A stretch of 64,000 nucleotides of DNA from Sphingobacterium gobiense (lineage in GTDB: Bacteria; Bacteroidota; Bacteroidia; Sphingobacteriales; Sphingobacteriaceae): the NCBI RefSeq assembly GCF_002980575.1, contig NZ_PVBS01000001.1:496001-560000 (forward strand), in the 5' to 3' direction. Below, in pieces: positions 1 to 10,190 of this stretch. Each line of letters starts with the position of its first letter. The first letter of the stretch is position 1. The notes beneath the pieces were generated by a model. It was not told where the DNA came from. It searched no databases and saw only the letters and a program-made list of their open reading frames with translations. The position numbers were made by a program, and so were the translations under genes.

Positions 1-100
1 TTGTAACACAGTGATGACAAATACTTGATGTTTCATCAGAACATTTTTACTATGTTCGCAGCTTTTGGATTTTGAAGTTATATCAATACTATTTCTGTAC

Positions 101-1225
101 ATGATCACGCAATTAGAAAGCAAGGAGACTAAACAAGTTTATAAAACGTCTATTATTCAACAAACGGCCTATTGGTCAGAAGTAAAAAAACTACAAGGGC
201 TGCATACCAAAGCATTCAATTTTAAAACGAAACACGCTGATTTGTACACGGACAGCAAAAGTAATGCTTATTTTATCGGAGATATCTTAATTGTTATCCA
301 GCCAATTGATAGAGAGCACAGTATTGCGTACGTCCCGTATGGCCCTGAAGTAGAACCTTCCGAAGAAAATCAAGGACACTTCTTAGAACAGCTGTCCGAA
401 AGTTTACGGACGTTTTTACCATCGAAATGTATTATGATTAGATATGATTTGCCTTGGCAATCACTTTGGGCAAAAGATGAAAGTTGTTATGATCTGCATG
501 GCAACTGGCTGGGTGTACCGGAAAAAAATATACAGGAAATTCGACTTAATTATAGCACTGACCATTGGCGTTTGAGAAAAGCAAATACGGATATCCTTCC
601 TTCGAACACCATGTTTATGGACCTGCGGCGAGAGAAGGATAAGCTCTTAGGTGGGATGAAACCGAAAACACGATATAATATCAATCTCTCAAAGAGAAAA
701 GGCGTCCGTGTGCGTTCCTTAGGCATTGAAAGTCTGGAAATATGGTATGATTTATATCGTCAGACAGCGACTCGAAATAATTTCTTCTTGCATGATATCC
801 ATTATTTCCGAATTGTACTCTCGGCGAGAGCGAATGATACATCTTCGCCAGCGGACGTATACCTATTGGTTGCCGAAGTCGATGACATACCTTTAGCGGC
901 GATGTTTTTGGTGATTTCGGCCAATCGGGGAACCTATCTTTACGGCGCGTCTGCTACCGAAAATCGAAACTATATGGCTACCTACGCATTGCAGTGGCGC
1001 GCAATGGAAATAGCGAAGGAACTAGGTTGTACAGAGTACGATTTATTTGGAACCGCTCCCAATCCCGATCCATCTCATCCCATGTATGGGCTTTATCGTT
1101 TCAAAAAGGGGTTCGGTGGAGAGATGTACCACCGTATGGGATGCTGGGACTACCCTTTGGATATGGAAAAATATAGTTATTATACCTCCATGGAATTCAA
1201 AAACCAACGTTACCACCTAAGTTAA
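101..1225 (+). CDS. FemAB/FemX-like aminoacyl transferase (GNAT fold)
   Basis: 374 aa. FemAB-family proteins use aminoacyl-tRNA to build peptidoglycan interpeptide bridges; members in Bacteroidota without such bridges have unclear substrates. Seen here: an N-terminal half with PYGPEVEP and RYDLPW, the basic linker YNINLSKRKGVRVRSL, and a C-terminal GNAT-like half with TYLYGAS, ALQWRAMEIAKELG and YDLFGTAP, the usual FemAB closing motif. I chose ATG at 101; a TTG 36 bp upstream would add only a hydrophobic stub. The gene stands alone, and the downstream neighbour is convergent. The family call is firm, the substrate unknown. Confidence 0.8.
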   Translation: MITQLESKETKQVYKTSIIQQTAYWSEVKKLQGLHTKAFNFKTKHADLYTDSKSNAYFIGDILIVIQPIDREHSIAYVPYGPEVEPSEENQGHFLEQLSESLRTFLPSKCIMIRYDLPWQSLWAKDESCYDLHGNWLGVPEKNIQEIRLNYSTDHWRLRKANTDILPSNTMFMDLRREKDKLLGGMKPKTRYNINLSKRKGVRVRSLGIESLEIWYDLYRQTATRNNFFLHDIHYFRIVLSARANDTSSPADVYLLVAEVDDIPLAAMFLVISANRGTYLYGASATENRNYMATYALQWRAMEIAKELGCTEYDLFGTAPNPDPSHPMYGLYRFKKGFGGEMYHRMGCWDYPLDMEKYSYYTSMEFKNQRYHLS

Positions 1226-1299
1226 TGTTCTTTAAAAAGAGGCTTTTTTATCGACAAGAAAACGTCTTTTGCCATTGCACAATCCCATCTTTAATATTC

Positions 1300-1411
1300 A
1301 ATGTCGCATCCGGAAATTTGACAACTGTAGAAGTCCATTTTTTGTACTATCCTTGATGTCAAATATCCGAAGCGACGAGCTTTTTGGTTCTTTTTCGCGG
1401 AGAAAAAGAAC
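1300..1411. repeat. Dispersed two-hairpin repeat, copy 1
   Basis: Intergenic between two convergent genes. The left arm (1303-1323, GTCGCATCCGGA then TTTGACA) pairs with the right arm (1357-1376, TGTCAAATATCCGAAGCGAC) around a loop containing GTAGAA and TACTATCC. A second hairpin follows, GTTCTTTTT (1387-1395) with AAAAAGAAC (1403-1411). The same architecture recurs at about 49352-49463 with compensating stem changes. It ends five bases from the ABC-F stop codon, so it may also end that transcript. Confidence 0.7.
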
Positions 1412-1415
1412 AGAC

Positions 1416-3335
1416 TTACCCCTCCAAATCCATAATCTCTTCGGCTAACTTTTCCCAATCTTGTTGGAGTTGCTGAAAAGAAGCTTTGGTGGAATTATAC
1501 GTTCGGGTAGCTTCTTGAAGTTTCTGCGCATCTGAATAGACTTCCTCTTTTGCTAAATGTGCTTCAAGTTCCTTAACCGATTTTTCTTTTTCTTCTATTT
1601 GTTGTTCAAGTGTTGCCAGCTCTTTGTTTTTGCGCTGAATAAGCCGGTTTTTATCTTCCGATGGGGGAGTCTTTTCTTTTTTTGGCCGTTCTTTCTCTTT
1701 TACGGCTTTTTTTTCCGCCTGAGATTCTTTCTTCACCAAGCGCTTTGCACTCCATTCTTCGTACTCTTGGTAAGTTCCCGGGTATTCCTTGATTTCTTTA
1801 TCTTCGATGAACCAAATTTTATTGGCCACTTGGTCTAAGAAATAACGGTCGTGCGAAACAACGATAAATGTACCTTCATACTGCTGTAACGCTTGGATAA
1901 GGATATTGACCGAGGCCATATCCAAATGGTTGGTAGGCTCATCGAGTACTAAAAAATTCGCATCTGCGGTCAATGCCTTCGCTAACGCTACACGGGATTT
2001 CTCACCACCTGAAAGTACCTTGATTTTCTTAAACACATCATCGCCCGTGAACAGGAAGCATCCCAAAATGGAACGTAATTCCGTTTCGGTATGCTTGGGA
2101 GCAAAGTTGACTAGCTCCTGTATGATGCTGTTTTCCAGATGCAGCGCTTCTAATTGATGCTGCGCGAAGAATGTCTGGGATACATTATGCCCCTTGATGC
2201 TCTTACCGTCGAACTCTTTGTCAGCATCTGCTACAATGCGGAGCAAAGTCGATTTACCTTTGCCGTTCGCACCAATCAGCGCTATTTTATCTCCTTTTTC
2301 GATAATAGCGCTCGTATCTCGTAATATTTCCAAATTCGGGTAGGATTTGGAGATATGTTCTAGCGTAACGACGTGCCGTCCCGAAGGTTTGGAGAATTTA
2401 AAGCTGAAATTTACTTCCGGGTTATCGTCATCGATGTCGTCCACTTTTTCCATGCGATCGAGTGCTTTGATGCGGGACTGTACCATTTTTGCCTTGCTCG
2501 CTTTAGCACGGAAGCGCTCTATAAGTTTTTCTTCCTGTTTGATCTTCGCTTGCTGGTTTTTAAACTGATTGCTCTGGATTTCCTCCCGTAACGATTTCTC
2601 CTCAAGATAGAAAGAGTAATTGCCTGCATAAGCCGTAAGTTTGCCTTTGCGTGATACCACCGTTTTATTGACAATTCTATCCAGAAAATAACGGTCGTGC
2701 GACACGATAACGATAGCGCCCTCAAACGCTTGCAGATAATTCTCTAACCATTTGATGGACGGTAAATCCAAGTGGTTGGTAGGCTCATCCAATAATAAGA
2801 TATCCGGTGCTTGCAGAAGGATACGTGCCAACATCACACGCATACGCCAACCTCCTGAAAAGGTGGCTAAGGGCCGTTGCTGCTCCTCTTCAGAGAACCC
2901 TAATCCAGCTAAAATTTCATGTGCACGAAATTCGATGTTATAACCATCCAGTGCCTCAAATTCCGTCTGCTTATCGCTGAGTTTGTTTAGTATCTCATCG
3001 GAATAATCTGTTTCCATTTTTTTGAGCAGCGTTTCGATCTCTGAATGCAATTGGTTTTGCCGTTCAAAAGCTTCCATCGCTACGTGCAGGATACTTTTAT
3101 CGGAATGATAAGACAATAAATCTTGGTTAAGATAACCAATCTTTAAGTCTTTTGCCATGGAAATGGTACCCGAAGTGGGAGCATAATCTCCTACGATTAT
3201 TTTCAGCAAAGTAGACTTTCCTGCGCCATTTGCACCGATTAATCCAGCCTTGTCTCCGGGTTTTATATGCCAATTGGCTTCGTCATATAGCGCGCGCGAA
3301 CCAATCTCGAATGTTAAATTATTAATTGATATCAT
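1416..3335 (-). CDS. ABC-F family ATPase (Uup-like)
   Basis: 639 aa, two ATP-binding cassettes on one chain and no membrane segments, the mark of ABC-F proteins that act on ribosomes or in DNA maintenance. NBD1 has Walker [10 protein letters not shown], signature FSGGWRMR and [14 protein letters not shown]2 has [17 protein letters not shown] and [12 protein letters not shown] Lys/Glu-rich coiled coil fills the last ~100 residues, as in Uup. ATG at 3335 is preferred over an in-frame TTG three codons upstream, because a TACTTTTG box lies six bases before the ATG. Divergent from pyrD with only 50 bp between starts. Translation factor versus Uup-type role cannot be decided from sequence alone. 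Confidence 0.85.
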   Translation of the reverse strand: MISINNLTFEIGSRALYDEANWHIKPGDKAGLIGANGAGKSTLLKIIVGDYAPTSGTISMAKDLKIGYLNQDLLSYHSDKSILHVAMEAFERQNQLHSEIETLLKKMETDYSDEILNKLSDKQTEFEALDGYNIEFRAHEILAGLGFSEEEQQRPLATFSGGWRMRVMLARILLQAPDILLLDEPTNHLDLPSIKWLENYLQAFEGAIVIVSHDRYFLDRIVNKTVVSRKGKLTAYAGNYSFYLEEKSLREEIQSNQFKNQQAKIKQEEKLIERFRAKASKAKMVQSRIKALDRMEKVDDIDDDNPEVNFSFKFSKPSGRHVVTLEHISKSYPNLEILRDTSAIIEKGDKIALIGANGKGKSTLLRIVADADKEFDGKSIKGHNVSQTFFAQHQLEALHLENSIIQELVNFAPKHTETELRSILGCFLFTGDDVFKKIKVLSGGEKSRVALAKALTADANFLVLDEPTNHLDMASVNILIQALQQYEGTFIVVSHDRYFLDQVANKIWFIEDKEIKEYPGTYQEYEEWSAKRLVKKESQAEKKAVKEKERPKKEKTPPSEDKNRLIQRKNKELATLEQQIEEKEKSVKELEAHLAKEEVYSDAQKLQEATRTYNSTKASFQQLQQDWEKLAEEIMDLEG

Positions 3336-3341
3336 TTGCTG

Positions 3342-3349
3342 CAAAAGTA
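3342..3349 (-). promoter_or_regulatory. -7 box TAnnTTTG for ABC-F gene
   Basis: Minus strand reads TACTTTTG and ends six bases before the ATG at 3335. This matches the Bacteroidota -7 consensus and predicts a leaderless or nearly leaderless mRNA. No clear TTTG -33 box is seen. Confidence 0.45.
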
Positions 3350-3372
3350 ATGAATATTTCTGCTTCTTTGGC

Positions 3373-3380
3373 TACCTTTG
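3373..3380 (+). promoter_or_regulatory. -7 box TAnnTTTG for pyrD
   Basis: TACCTTTG followed by CACAT and then the pyrD ATG at 3386. The five-base gap predicts a leaderless transcript and supports this start over upstream in-frame codons. No convincing -33 box. Confidence 0.45.
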
Positions 3381-3385
3381 CACAT

Positions 3386-4411
3386 ATGTATAAAATCGTT
3401 AAACCTATATTCTTCACGATGGACCCCGAAACAGCACACCACAGGGTGACGGGAGGGTTGCGTACGTTTACTAAAATCTGGGGCGCGAAATCGTTACTAA
3501 AATCGCTCTATACGATCGACAATCCTCGTTTGGAGCGTGAAGTGTTTGGATTAAAATTTAAAAATCCGGTGGGGCTTGCTGCGGGGTTTGATAAAAATGC
3601 GGAGTATATCGAGGAGATGACAGGTTTGGGCTTTGGTTTTATCGAAATCGGTACGGTAACGCCGCGTCCACAACCGGGAAACGATAAGCCTCGGATGTTC
3701 CGCCTGGTGGAAGATGAAGCTTTGATAAACCGGATGGGTTTTAACAATCAAGGCGCTGATGTGGCTGCAGGGCGCTTGAAGCAGTTAAAAAACCGGGAAA
3801 ATTTAATTATCGGTGGGAATATCGGTAAGAATAAAACGACACCTAACGAGGAAGCAGTCCACGATTATACATATTGTTTTAATACTCTTTTTGAATATGT
3901 AGATTATTTTGTAGTCAATGTGAGCTCGCCTAATACACCAGGTCTACGCGATTTGCAGGAAAAGGAGCCTTTAAAGAAAATTTTAAACACACTTCAAGAT
4001 TTGAATCATGCCAAATATATCCAACGGCCGATTCTACTTAAAATAGCGCCGGATTTAACGGACTCACAATTGGACGATATTGTGGAAATAGTATCGGAAA
4101 CAAAGATAGCTGGTGTGATTGCCACAAATACCACTATTTCTAGAGAAGGGCTAGTAAGTGATCCTATATTGGTGAAAGAAACGGGGGGCGTGAGTGGAAA
4201 ACCGCTTACTAAACGCTCCACCGAAGTTATTCGGTATTTAGCGGATCGCAGCAATCGTTCATTCCCTATAATAGGAGTAGGGGGGATACATTCGGCGGAA
4301 GACGCTCGTGAGAAACTAGAAGCAGGGGCGAGTTTAGTGCAAGTTTATACAGGATTTATCTATGAAGGTCCGGCTTTGATTAATAAAATTTGTAGGGGCC
4401 TGCTGAAATAA
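3386..4411 (+). CDS. pyrD: Dihydroorotate dehydrogenase, class 2 (quinone)
   Basis: 341 aa, the usual class 2 length. Oxidises dihydroorotate to orotate in pyrimidine synthesis, passing electrons via FMN to menaquinone at the inner membrane. Seen: the N-terminal helical extension typical of class 2, [11 protein letters not shown], the FMN/substrate segment [14 protein letters not shown] with the catalytic Ser, ATNTT, and the phosphate-binding IIGVGGIHS. The start at 3386 places [19 protein letters not shown] at the N-terminus, the family's normal beginning. Divergent from the ABC-F gene. Confidence 0.95.
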   Translation: MYKIVKPIFFTMDPETAHHRVTGGLRTFTKIWGAKSLLKSLYTIDNPRLEREVFGLKFKNPVGLAAGFDKNAEYIEEMTGLGFGFIEIGTVTPRPQPGNDKPRMFRLVEDEALINRMGFNNQGADVAAGRLKQLKNRENLIIGGNIGKNKTTPNEEAVHDYTYCFNTLFEYVDYFVVNVSSPNTPGLRDLQEKEPLKKILNTLQDLNHAKYIQRPILLKIAPDLTDSQLDDIVEIVSETKIAGVIATNTTISREGLVSDPILVKETGGVSGKPLTKRSTEVIRYLADRSNRSFPIIGVGGIHSAEDAREKLEAGASLVQVYTGFIYEGPALINKICRGLLK

Positions 4412-4458
4412 ATGTGGCATTCAGGGCTTTCAAGTCGCCGACTAATCGGTAATTTAAG

Positions 4459-4764
4459 TTAATCCCGATCCAAAAACTTACGATCCTCCTCTGATAAATT
4501 CGTGTGGGGGGATGGGGCTTGTGTTTCCGGGTTATCATCTATTGCAGTTGTATTATTAATGCTATACTCTTTCGGATGACTCTTTTTTCGACGGAATATA
4601 ATTCCACCGGTAATAACGCCCAAAATAAAGAATACACCCAAGATTAGCAACTTCGAGGTACGTATCTCGCCGAAAAACCAAAAGCTTGCTTCTTCTTTGT
4701 TATTAAAGAGAATAACCAGCACAAATGCCGTGATAATACCAAATATGACGGTTTTGGGTTTCAT
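4459..4764 (-). CDS. LapA-like (DUF1049) small membrane protein
   Basis: 101 aa. Two hydrophobic segments (roughly residues 4-20 and 36-58) are separated by a short loop, followed by RRKK and a polar tail rich in Asn, Thr, Glu and Asp. This fits the LapA/DUF1049 two-helix inner-membrane family, which acts in envelope or LPS assembly in Proteobacteria; the function in Bacteroidota is not established. The internal ATG at 4764 (MKPKTVIFG) is preferred to an upstream start that would add 30 unlikely residues. Convergent with pyrD. Confidence 0.6.
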   Translation of the reverse strand: MKPKTVIFGIITAFVLVILFNNKEEASFWFFGEIRTSKLLILGVFFILGVITGGIIFRRKKSHPKEYSINNTTAIDDNPETQAPSPHTNLSEEDRKFLDRD

Positions 4765-4929
4765 AACGCTGTTGTTTTCTGCAAACCTAAGTAAATTCAA
4801 TTTTATATACAATATAATTACGTCACCATATAAAATGAATCTATTCCCTGTCATCTATCAGGGGTACCAAAATTTTTTGTCTAGTACGGAGGGATTACTA
4901 AATTTAATATTCAATTAACTTGTATGCGG

Positions 4930-4937
4930 TATCTTTG
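4930..4937 (+). promoter_or_regulatory. -7 box TAnnTTTG for the ECF sigma gene
   Basis: TATCTTTG lies 17 bp upstream of the sigma-factor ATG at 4955, in the correct orientation. It suggests that the sigma gene itself uses the housekeeping sigma factor. Confidence 0.45.
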
Positions 4938-4954
4938 AAGACACAAATCGACGA

Positions 4955-5572
4955 ATGACACCAGAGAACCTGCAACACGAAGCGTGGCTGTTAGCTATTC
5001 GGGAGCTAGACGACAAAGAAGCCTTCGGTAAACTGTACCGTTGCTTTTGGGATGGACTCTATGCTCATGCCCTGCGCCGCATCCGCGATGCCCAACATGC
5101 GGAAGATATAGTGCAGGAGCTTTTTATACAATTCTGGGAGAAACGTAAGCGGTTGGATACGCAGATAAACCTGCCGGGATACCTTTACGGTATACTCAAG
5201 CATAAAATCATAGATTTCTTCAATGCCAGCAAGGTGAAACCGCAGTTATTAGACTTTTGGGCGGAAGATCTATATACTTTTGTACAGCAACATCCCGAAG
5301 AGCTGGAAACCTATCTCGCTTTGGAACAGCTTTTATCCGAAGAATTAAACAAGATGCCTGCCAGCATGAAACAGGCGATCTTGCTCAAATGGGATAAGTT
5401 CAGCATTCGCGACATCGCTAACCGATTAGAACTGTCCGAACAGACGGTGAAGAATAATATTAGTGAAGGCAGCAAACGCTTGAAGCATGCGTTGTTGTCC
5501 AGGGGAATAGATGGATATAATGCTACGTTGGTATTCCTCGCCATACAGTCTATCGCTGCTGCCACCTCATAA
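4955..5572 (+). CDS. ECF RNA polymerase sigma factor (FecI/RpoE type)
   Basis: 205 aa. Sigma region 2 includes LYAHALRRIRDAQHAEDIVQELF and QFWEKR (residues ~30-65). Region 4 has the helix-turn-helix SIRDIANRLELSEQTVKNNIS (~148-170). This is the Bacteroidota FecI-like class held by a FecR-type anti-sigma and freed by TonB-receptor signalling. The fecR-like gene follows by 127 bp and the receptor comes next, so the three form a cell-surface signalling module. The final hydrophobic tail (LVFLAIQSIAAATS) is common in this group. Confidence 0.9.
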   Translation: MTPENLQHEAWLLAIRELDDKEAFGKLYRCFWDGLYAHALRRIRDAQHAEDIVQELFIQFWEKRKRLDTQINLPGYLYGILKHKIIDFFNASKVKPQLLDFWAEDLYTFVQQHPEELETYLALEQLLSEELNKMPASMKQAILLKWDKFSIRDIANRLELSEQTVKNNISEGSKRLKHALLSRGIDGYNATLVFLAIQSIAAATS

Positions 5573-5638
5573 AAAAGTTACTTCTGCCAATCGGTATTCT
5601 GGCATAGACACCACTGATATGAGGTGCTTCATAATATC

Positions 5639-5669
5639 TTAACAGAATATTAACGATTAATCAAAGTAC
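5639..5669 (+). promoter_or_regulatory. 31-bp duplicated element, copy upstream of fecR
   Basis: Contains the core ATTAATCAAAGTAC followed by a T-rich run, ending 30 bp before the fecR ATG. It matches the element at 10191-10221 at 27 of 31 positions. Candidate promoter for the ECF sigma encoded just upstream, or another shared cis-site. Confidence 0.55.
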
Positions 5670-5699
5670 CTTTTTGCCTTTTTTCCGACGTAGGGTAAA

Positions 5700-6695
5700 A
5701 TGAGCAAACTAAAAGCAAAACGCAGACTATTTCAGTTTTTAGCCAATCGCTACCAGCAAAAGAAGGTGGGGGAGCAGGAGAAGCATTTATTCGATGCTTG
5801 GTATGATAGTTTAGACCGGCGTATAAATATGGAGGCCGCTGACAACGCGGAGAGACGCAGCCGATCGTGGCAAAAAATACAAGATGCAATTGGAGTAGGA
5901 GAAAACTCAGTAGAGACAAAACGAAACCGATTTGTGGTTTTCAGACCTTGGATAGGGAGTGTTGCGGCGCTTTTGTTGGCCACTATTGGGTTTTTCTATT
6001 GGAATCTACAGCAGGAAATCGAACAAACACAGGAAAGTGTGTCGATGCCGGCCTACCGTATTTTCACAACAGGCGTAGGCGAACGTAAAGTGGTTAATCT
6101 TCCCGACGGATCGGAGGTTACGCTAAACGCACGGACAAGTCTCCGTGTTGACGAAAATGCCTACGGACGATCTACTCGGGAGGTAGAACTCCTCGCCGGA
6201 GAAGCCTTTTTCGAAGTAGCGAAGGATAGTAGCCGGGCATTTATCGTGCAAGCCGGCCACTTGCAGACAACCGTTTTAGGAACTTCTTTTAATATACAGA
6301 CCTACGCAGAGATGCATGAGCAAGTGATTTCGGTGTACACCGGACGGGTGCAGGTGCAGCGCGGCAACAGTAATCTGGGCACGCTCGAAAAGGGACAGCG
6401 AATCCGCTTCGAAAAACAATATGCCAATAGTACAACAGAAGAATTTGATACGCAACAGGTTTACAGCTGGACAAGCGGAAAATTGGTGTTGCAGGACGCC
6501 GGATTTGCCGAATTGGCACTGGCCGTTAAAAATACCTATGGTGTAACACTTGTTGCCGACAACGATCGTATTGCCCGCCAGCAATACACCCTGCCGATCC
6601 GCAAGTCGGTGCCGCTAGATGAGTGTTTGGATGTACTACAGTCCATTCACCATAATAAAATCAGAAAGGAGGGGGATACAGTGGTGCTTTATTAA
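5700..6695 (+). CDS. FecR family anti-sigma factor
   Basis: 331 aa. Cytoplasmic basic N-terminal part (1-80), one membrane helix (PWIGSVAALLLATIGFFYW, ~82-100), then the periplasmic FecR domain with RKVNLPDGSEVTLNA and GEAFFEVAKD, and a C-terminal DUF4974/STN-like domain (GVTLVADN, VPLDECLDVLQ). It would hold the ECF sigma inactive until the TonB receptor's N-terminal domain signals. Lies between sigma and receptor genes on the same strand, with the 31-bp element directly in front. Confidence 0.9.
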   Translation: MSKLKAKRRLFQFLANRYQQKKVGEQEKHLFDAWYDSLDRRINMEAADNAERRSRSWQKIQDAIGVGENSVETKRNRFVVFRPWIGSVAALLLATIGFFYWNLQQEIEQTQESVSMPAYRIFTTGVGERKVVNLPDGSEVTLNARTSLRVDENAYGRSTREVELLAGEAFFEVAKDSSRAFIVQAGHLQTTVLGTSFNIQTYAEMHEQVISVYTGRVQVQRGNSNLGTLEKGQRIRFEKQYANSTTEEFDTQQVYSWTSGKLVLQDAGFAELALAVKNTYGVTLVADNDRIARQQYTLPIRKSVPLDECLDVLQSIHHNKIRKEGDTVVLY

Positions 6696-6710
6696 CCTAA
6701 TATTACAAAA

Positions 6711-6740
6711 AGGAGCCGGCGACCGCCATCACCAGCTCCT
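6711..6740 (+). terminator. Hairpin between fecR and the TonB receptor
   Basis: AGGAGCCGG (6711-6719) can pair with CCAGCTCCT (6732-6740), with one mismatch. No U-run follows, so it may be a processing or stability hairpin that lets receptor expression differ from fecR rather than a true terminator. Confidence 0.35.
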
Positions 6741-6800
6741 AATCATCGTTTTAACATCGTATCATAAAATCTATAACACAATATTATACATAACAAATTT

Positions 6801-9800
6801 ATGCAAATTAATCTGTACTATTTCCATTTAATTATGCGAATATTCATGCTTAGTGTCATCAGCATCCTCTGTTTGACGGAGATATTGCTTGCCTCGGGAG
6901 CGAACGCCCAACTTTTACAGAAGAAAATAACCTTGGAAATACAAGAAGGCAGTATAGCAGAAGCTGTCAAAAACCTGGAATCGAAAAACATCCTCATTGC
7001 CTACGATGCAACTAAATATGACTTCGATGGCAAGAGAATCGGTGCCAGGCGGTTTAGCGGCAGACCGTTGCGTGAGGTGCTGACATATGTGTTTAAGGGC
7101 ATTGACCTCGATTTTCGCGAAACCGGACCTTATATCATTTTGGAAAAGAAAGTGCCGCAAACGCCGGGTCGTATCAGCGGTACAGTCTACGACGAGCGCG
7201 GTTTACCGCTGATAGGAGCCAACGTCCGGGTGATCGGGAGTAAATCGGCCCAAACCGGGGTAGACGGTACTTATAATATGGAACTGCCCGCTGGTACCTA
7301 CGTCGTGGAAATCAGTTATATCTCCTACAAAACGCAGCGCGTACAGGGAGTGAAGGTGGAAGCGGGGCAACGTACAGCATTGGATATCGCGATGCAGATC
7401 AGCAACCAACAAATCGAAAATGTGGTCGTGACCAGTACCTTCAAGAAGGCTTCTGTAGCGGGGCTTTACGCCGCCCAGAAAAATGCCGCCAGTGTAACCG
7501 ATGGTATCTCCGCCGAGCAGATTGCCCGCACGCCGGACATCAATATGGCAGGATCGATTAAGCGGATCAGTGGTGTCACAACTATAGATAACAAGTTTGT
7601 TGTGGTCCGTGGTATGACCGACCGCTACAACCAGGCGATGCTCGATGGGGTGAATATTCCGAGTACATCCATGATTAAACGTAATTTCTCTTTTGACGCG
7701 ATTCCTACCGAGGTGGTGAGCTCTGTCGTGGTCAACAAAACCGCTACCCCGGATATGTCCTCAGAATTCTCGGGGGGGCAGGTGTCGGTCAATACATTGG
7801 ATATTCCCGAAGAAAACTTTACAACGATACAAGTAGGTACAGGGGGGAATAGCCAGACCACAGGCAAGGACTTCTACCGCTTGGGCGAGAGAAAAGCTAG
7901 CGAATTTTTTACCTTTCAAGGAAAAGAAAATAGACTGCCGGATAATATGTTAACATGGTACTGGCATAATGAAGCGATACAGAAAGATCTACCCCCTCCC
8001 GGAGATGACGAGCTCGGTAACCTGCCGTTGAATCCCTCAAATCCCAACGGGCCGAGATACAGAGATCTGGATGCTATTGCGCAGAGCCGTCGACTAAATT
8101 CCGACGCCTTGTCGCAATATCAACTAAAAGGAATGCCCGATCAAAATTACCGTCTTTCTATGGGGCGCGTATATAACTTGCCTAGGGAGCAACGATTCGG
8201 GTTCGTGGCCAGTGCCAATCTGCGGAGCGAACAGAATATTGTGAATTTTAATAATGTCCGCGGACAGGAATTGGGTCTGAACTACTTAGACAGTACCGGT
8301 TTTGCTCAGAACGGTGGTGGAATATCCTACCGATTTATGAGCGCTATGGGGGGCGTAGTGAATATAGGGTATCAAAATCCTAAACTTAAGGTAGCGTTAA
8401 AGAATATGTACTCCCGTGTGTATAACGATAGCTATAATGAAGCATACCGCCTACCATACAAGGACGTGGGGAGCCAAATGTTTAAAGAAGAATTTCAGGA
8501 ACCGGAACTGCTAGCACTGCGCCAACACAAACTGGAATTGCAGTATCAACTACCTGCCGATGTACGTCTGCATGTCGACGGGACAATGAACCGTATCGAT
8601 CAGGAGATCATCGATCAGCGCAAGCTCAAGTACAATCTCACTGCACGAATCGGAGATCAGTACTATTTCCAAACACCGAACATCGGTATGCATTCCAAGT
8701 CCGGTGTAGCTGTGGTGGACGACGATTCTCGCATGTGGGCGAATATAGATGAGAAAGCCTATCTGTGGAACGCGGCCCTATCTCGTATGGTAGGCGAAGG
8801 CAATCCGGTAAGCGCCCTGATCAAGGTCGGCTACTCCGGCTGGAACCGTCATCGGGAAATGTCGGTTTTCCGTATGCTGCCGTTCAAGAAATCTTTTGAT
8901 GAGCATAACCAAGGATACGAGATAGAGTTGCCTTACGATGTTGCCCTTGCACCGGAAAATATTGGTGCGGGAGTCCAACAGGCGTATTATTATGCGGACC
9001 GGAATGGTGGTGCTATTTTTGATGGCCGCATGACTTCCCATGCGTTGTATGCAATGGCCGACCAGAAGCAGTTTAACGGGAAGCTGCGCTTGGTATACGG
9101 TGTGCGGGCAGAATATTTCAACCTGCTCAATCAGCAGGAAGAATATCTTGCTAAACGGTACCCGAATGGTATTCCCGAATATGTGAAGGATGATATCGAG
9201 CCTTCAGAAAAAGGTTGGAAGCTATTGCCTTCGATCAATGCGACCTACAACCTTACACCCGAACTGAACCTGCGGGCGTCTTACGCCAAAACGGTGGTGC
9301 GCCCCGACCTACGCGAAACTTCCCTGTTTGGTATGTATAGCTATGAACTCAACGGTACCGTCAGTGGGCGTAATCTGAAGTCGACCACTATCGATAATGC
9401 TGACCTACGTGTAGAATGGTATCCTTCGCCGGGCGAAATTGTCTCGGTTTCGGGATTTTACAAGTATTTAGATAAACCTATCGAGCTGGTACAAGATGAG
9501 AATCCGAACTCTAGTCACGACTACAGATACCAGAATCAGCATTCGGCCAAAAATTATGGCCTGGAAGCCGAAGTACGCAAATCTCTCGGCTTTTTGGCTG
9601 AAGGAACCTGGTTGGATAATTTATTTCTGTACGGCAATGGTACCTTGATGAAATCCGAAGTGTCTGCTATGTCTTTTCCGCGCTATGTACTGGAACCGGA
9701 GCCAGGCGTTCACTCAGAGCGCCGTCCGCTGCAGGATAGACCCTTGATCGGGCAATCCCCTTGGTTGTTAAATGCTGGTATCGCTTATTGGGGCGATTTG

Positions 9801-10157
9801 GCAGGGGTAACGGTAAACTACAATGCCGTAGGATATCGTACTAATATTAGTTCTGATCAGCCGTTTAAGGCCGAATATGAAGTTCTACCTCGCCAGCTGG
9901 ATCTGCAGCTGTATGCTCGTTTTTTCAAAAAGCGGGCGGAACTGAAATTGAACGTTGCTAATCTCCTAAACGAATGGGGTTTCTTTTACCAGAACAGCTT
10001 CTCCGATTTTGAGCAGTTGAGACCAGGGGAGAGTGGAAATACATTAGGTTATCGGCTGATTGGGGATTTAAAATACGAACCGAATGATGGCGACCGCAAG
10101 GTTTATCGTAAACGTGACGGGCGAAGATTGAATCTTACCTTGACCTACAACTTTTAA
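6801..10157 (+). CDS. TonB-dependent receptor with STN signalling domain
   Basis: 1118 aa. An N-terminal signal peptide ends near GANAQ. STN domain (ITLEIQEGSIAEAVKNLES, ~40-115), carboxypeptidase-regulatory-like domain (GRISGTVYDERGLPLIGANV, ~123-205), plug domain (VVVRGMTDRYNQAMLDGVNIPS, SSEFSGGQVSV), then a ~750-residue barrel ending LTLTYNF with the usual terminal Phe. The STN domain would talk to the FecR protein encoded upstream. No SusD follows; a beta-helix lipoprotein does, so glycan import of the SusCD type is not indicated. An alternative ATG at 6834 begins the signal peptide directly. Substrate unknown. Confidence 0.9.
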   Translation: MQINLYYFHLIMRIFMLSVISILCLTEILLASGANAQLLQKKITLEIQEGSIAEAVKNLESKNILIAYDATKYDFDGKRIGARRFSGRPLREVLTYVFKGIDLDFRETGPYIILEKKVPQTPGRISGTVYDERGLPLIGANVRVIGSKSAQTGVDGTYNMELPAGTYVVEISYISYKTQRVQGVKVEAGQRTALDIAMQISNQQIENVVVTSTFKKASVAGLYAAQKNAASVTDGISAEQIARTPDINMAGSIKRISGVTTIDNKFVVVRGMTDRYNQAMLDGVNIPSTSMIKRNFSFDAIPTEVVSSVVVNKTATPDMSSEFSGGQVSVNTLDIPEENFTTIQVGTGGNSQTTGKDFYRLGERKASEFFTFQGKENRLPDNMLTWYWHNEAIQKDLPPPGDDELGNLPLNPSNPNGPRYRDLDAIAQSRRLNSDALSQYQLKGMPDQNYRLSMGRVYNLPREQRFGFVASANLRSEQNIVNFNNVRGQELGLNYLDSTGFAQNGGGISYRFMSAMGGVVNIGYQNPKLKVALKNMYSRVYNDSYNEAYRLPYKDVGSQMFKEEFQEPELLALRQHKLELQYQLPADVRLHVDGTMNRIDQEIIDQRKLKYNLTARIGDQYYFQTPNIGMHSKSGVAVVDDDSRMWANIDEKAYLWNAALSRMVGEGNPVSALIKVGYSGWNRHREMSVFRMLPFKKSFDEHNQGYEIELPYDVALAPENIGAGVQQAYYYADRNGGAIFDGRMTSHALYAMADQKQFNGKLRLVYGVRAEYFNLLNQQEEYLAKRYPNGIPEYVKDDIEPSEKGWKLLPSINATYNLTPELNLRASYAKTVVRPDLRETSLFGMYSYELNGTVSGRNLKSTTIDNADLRVEWYPSPGEIVSVSGFYKYLDKPIELVQDENPNSSHDYRYQNQHSAKNYGLEAEVRKSLGFLAEGTWLDNLFLYGNGTLMKSEVSAMSFPRYVLEPEPGVHSERRPLQDRPLIGQSPWLLNAGIAYWGDLAGVTVNYNAVGYRTNISSDQPFKAEYEVLPRQLDLQLYARFFKKRAELKLNVANLLNEWGFFYQNSFSDFEQLRPGESGNTLGYRLIGDLKYEPNDGDRKVYRKRDGRRLNLTLTYNF

Positions 10158-10190
10158 AATATTGCTCGAAGCCGGTGACTTAATACTTAT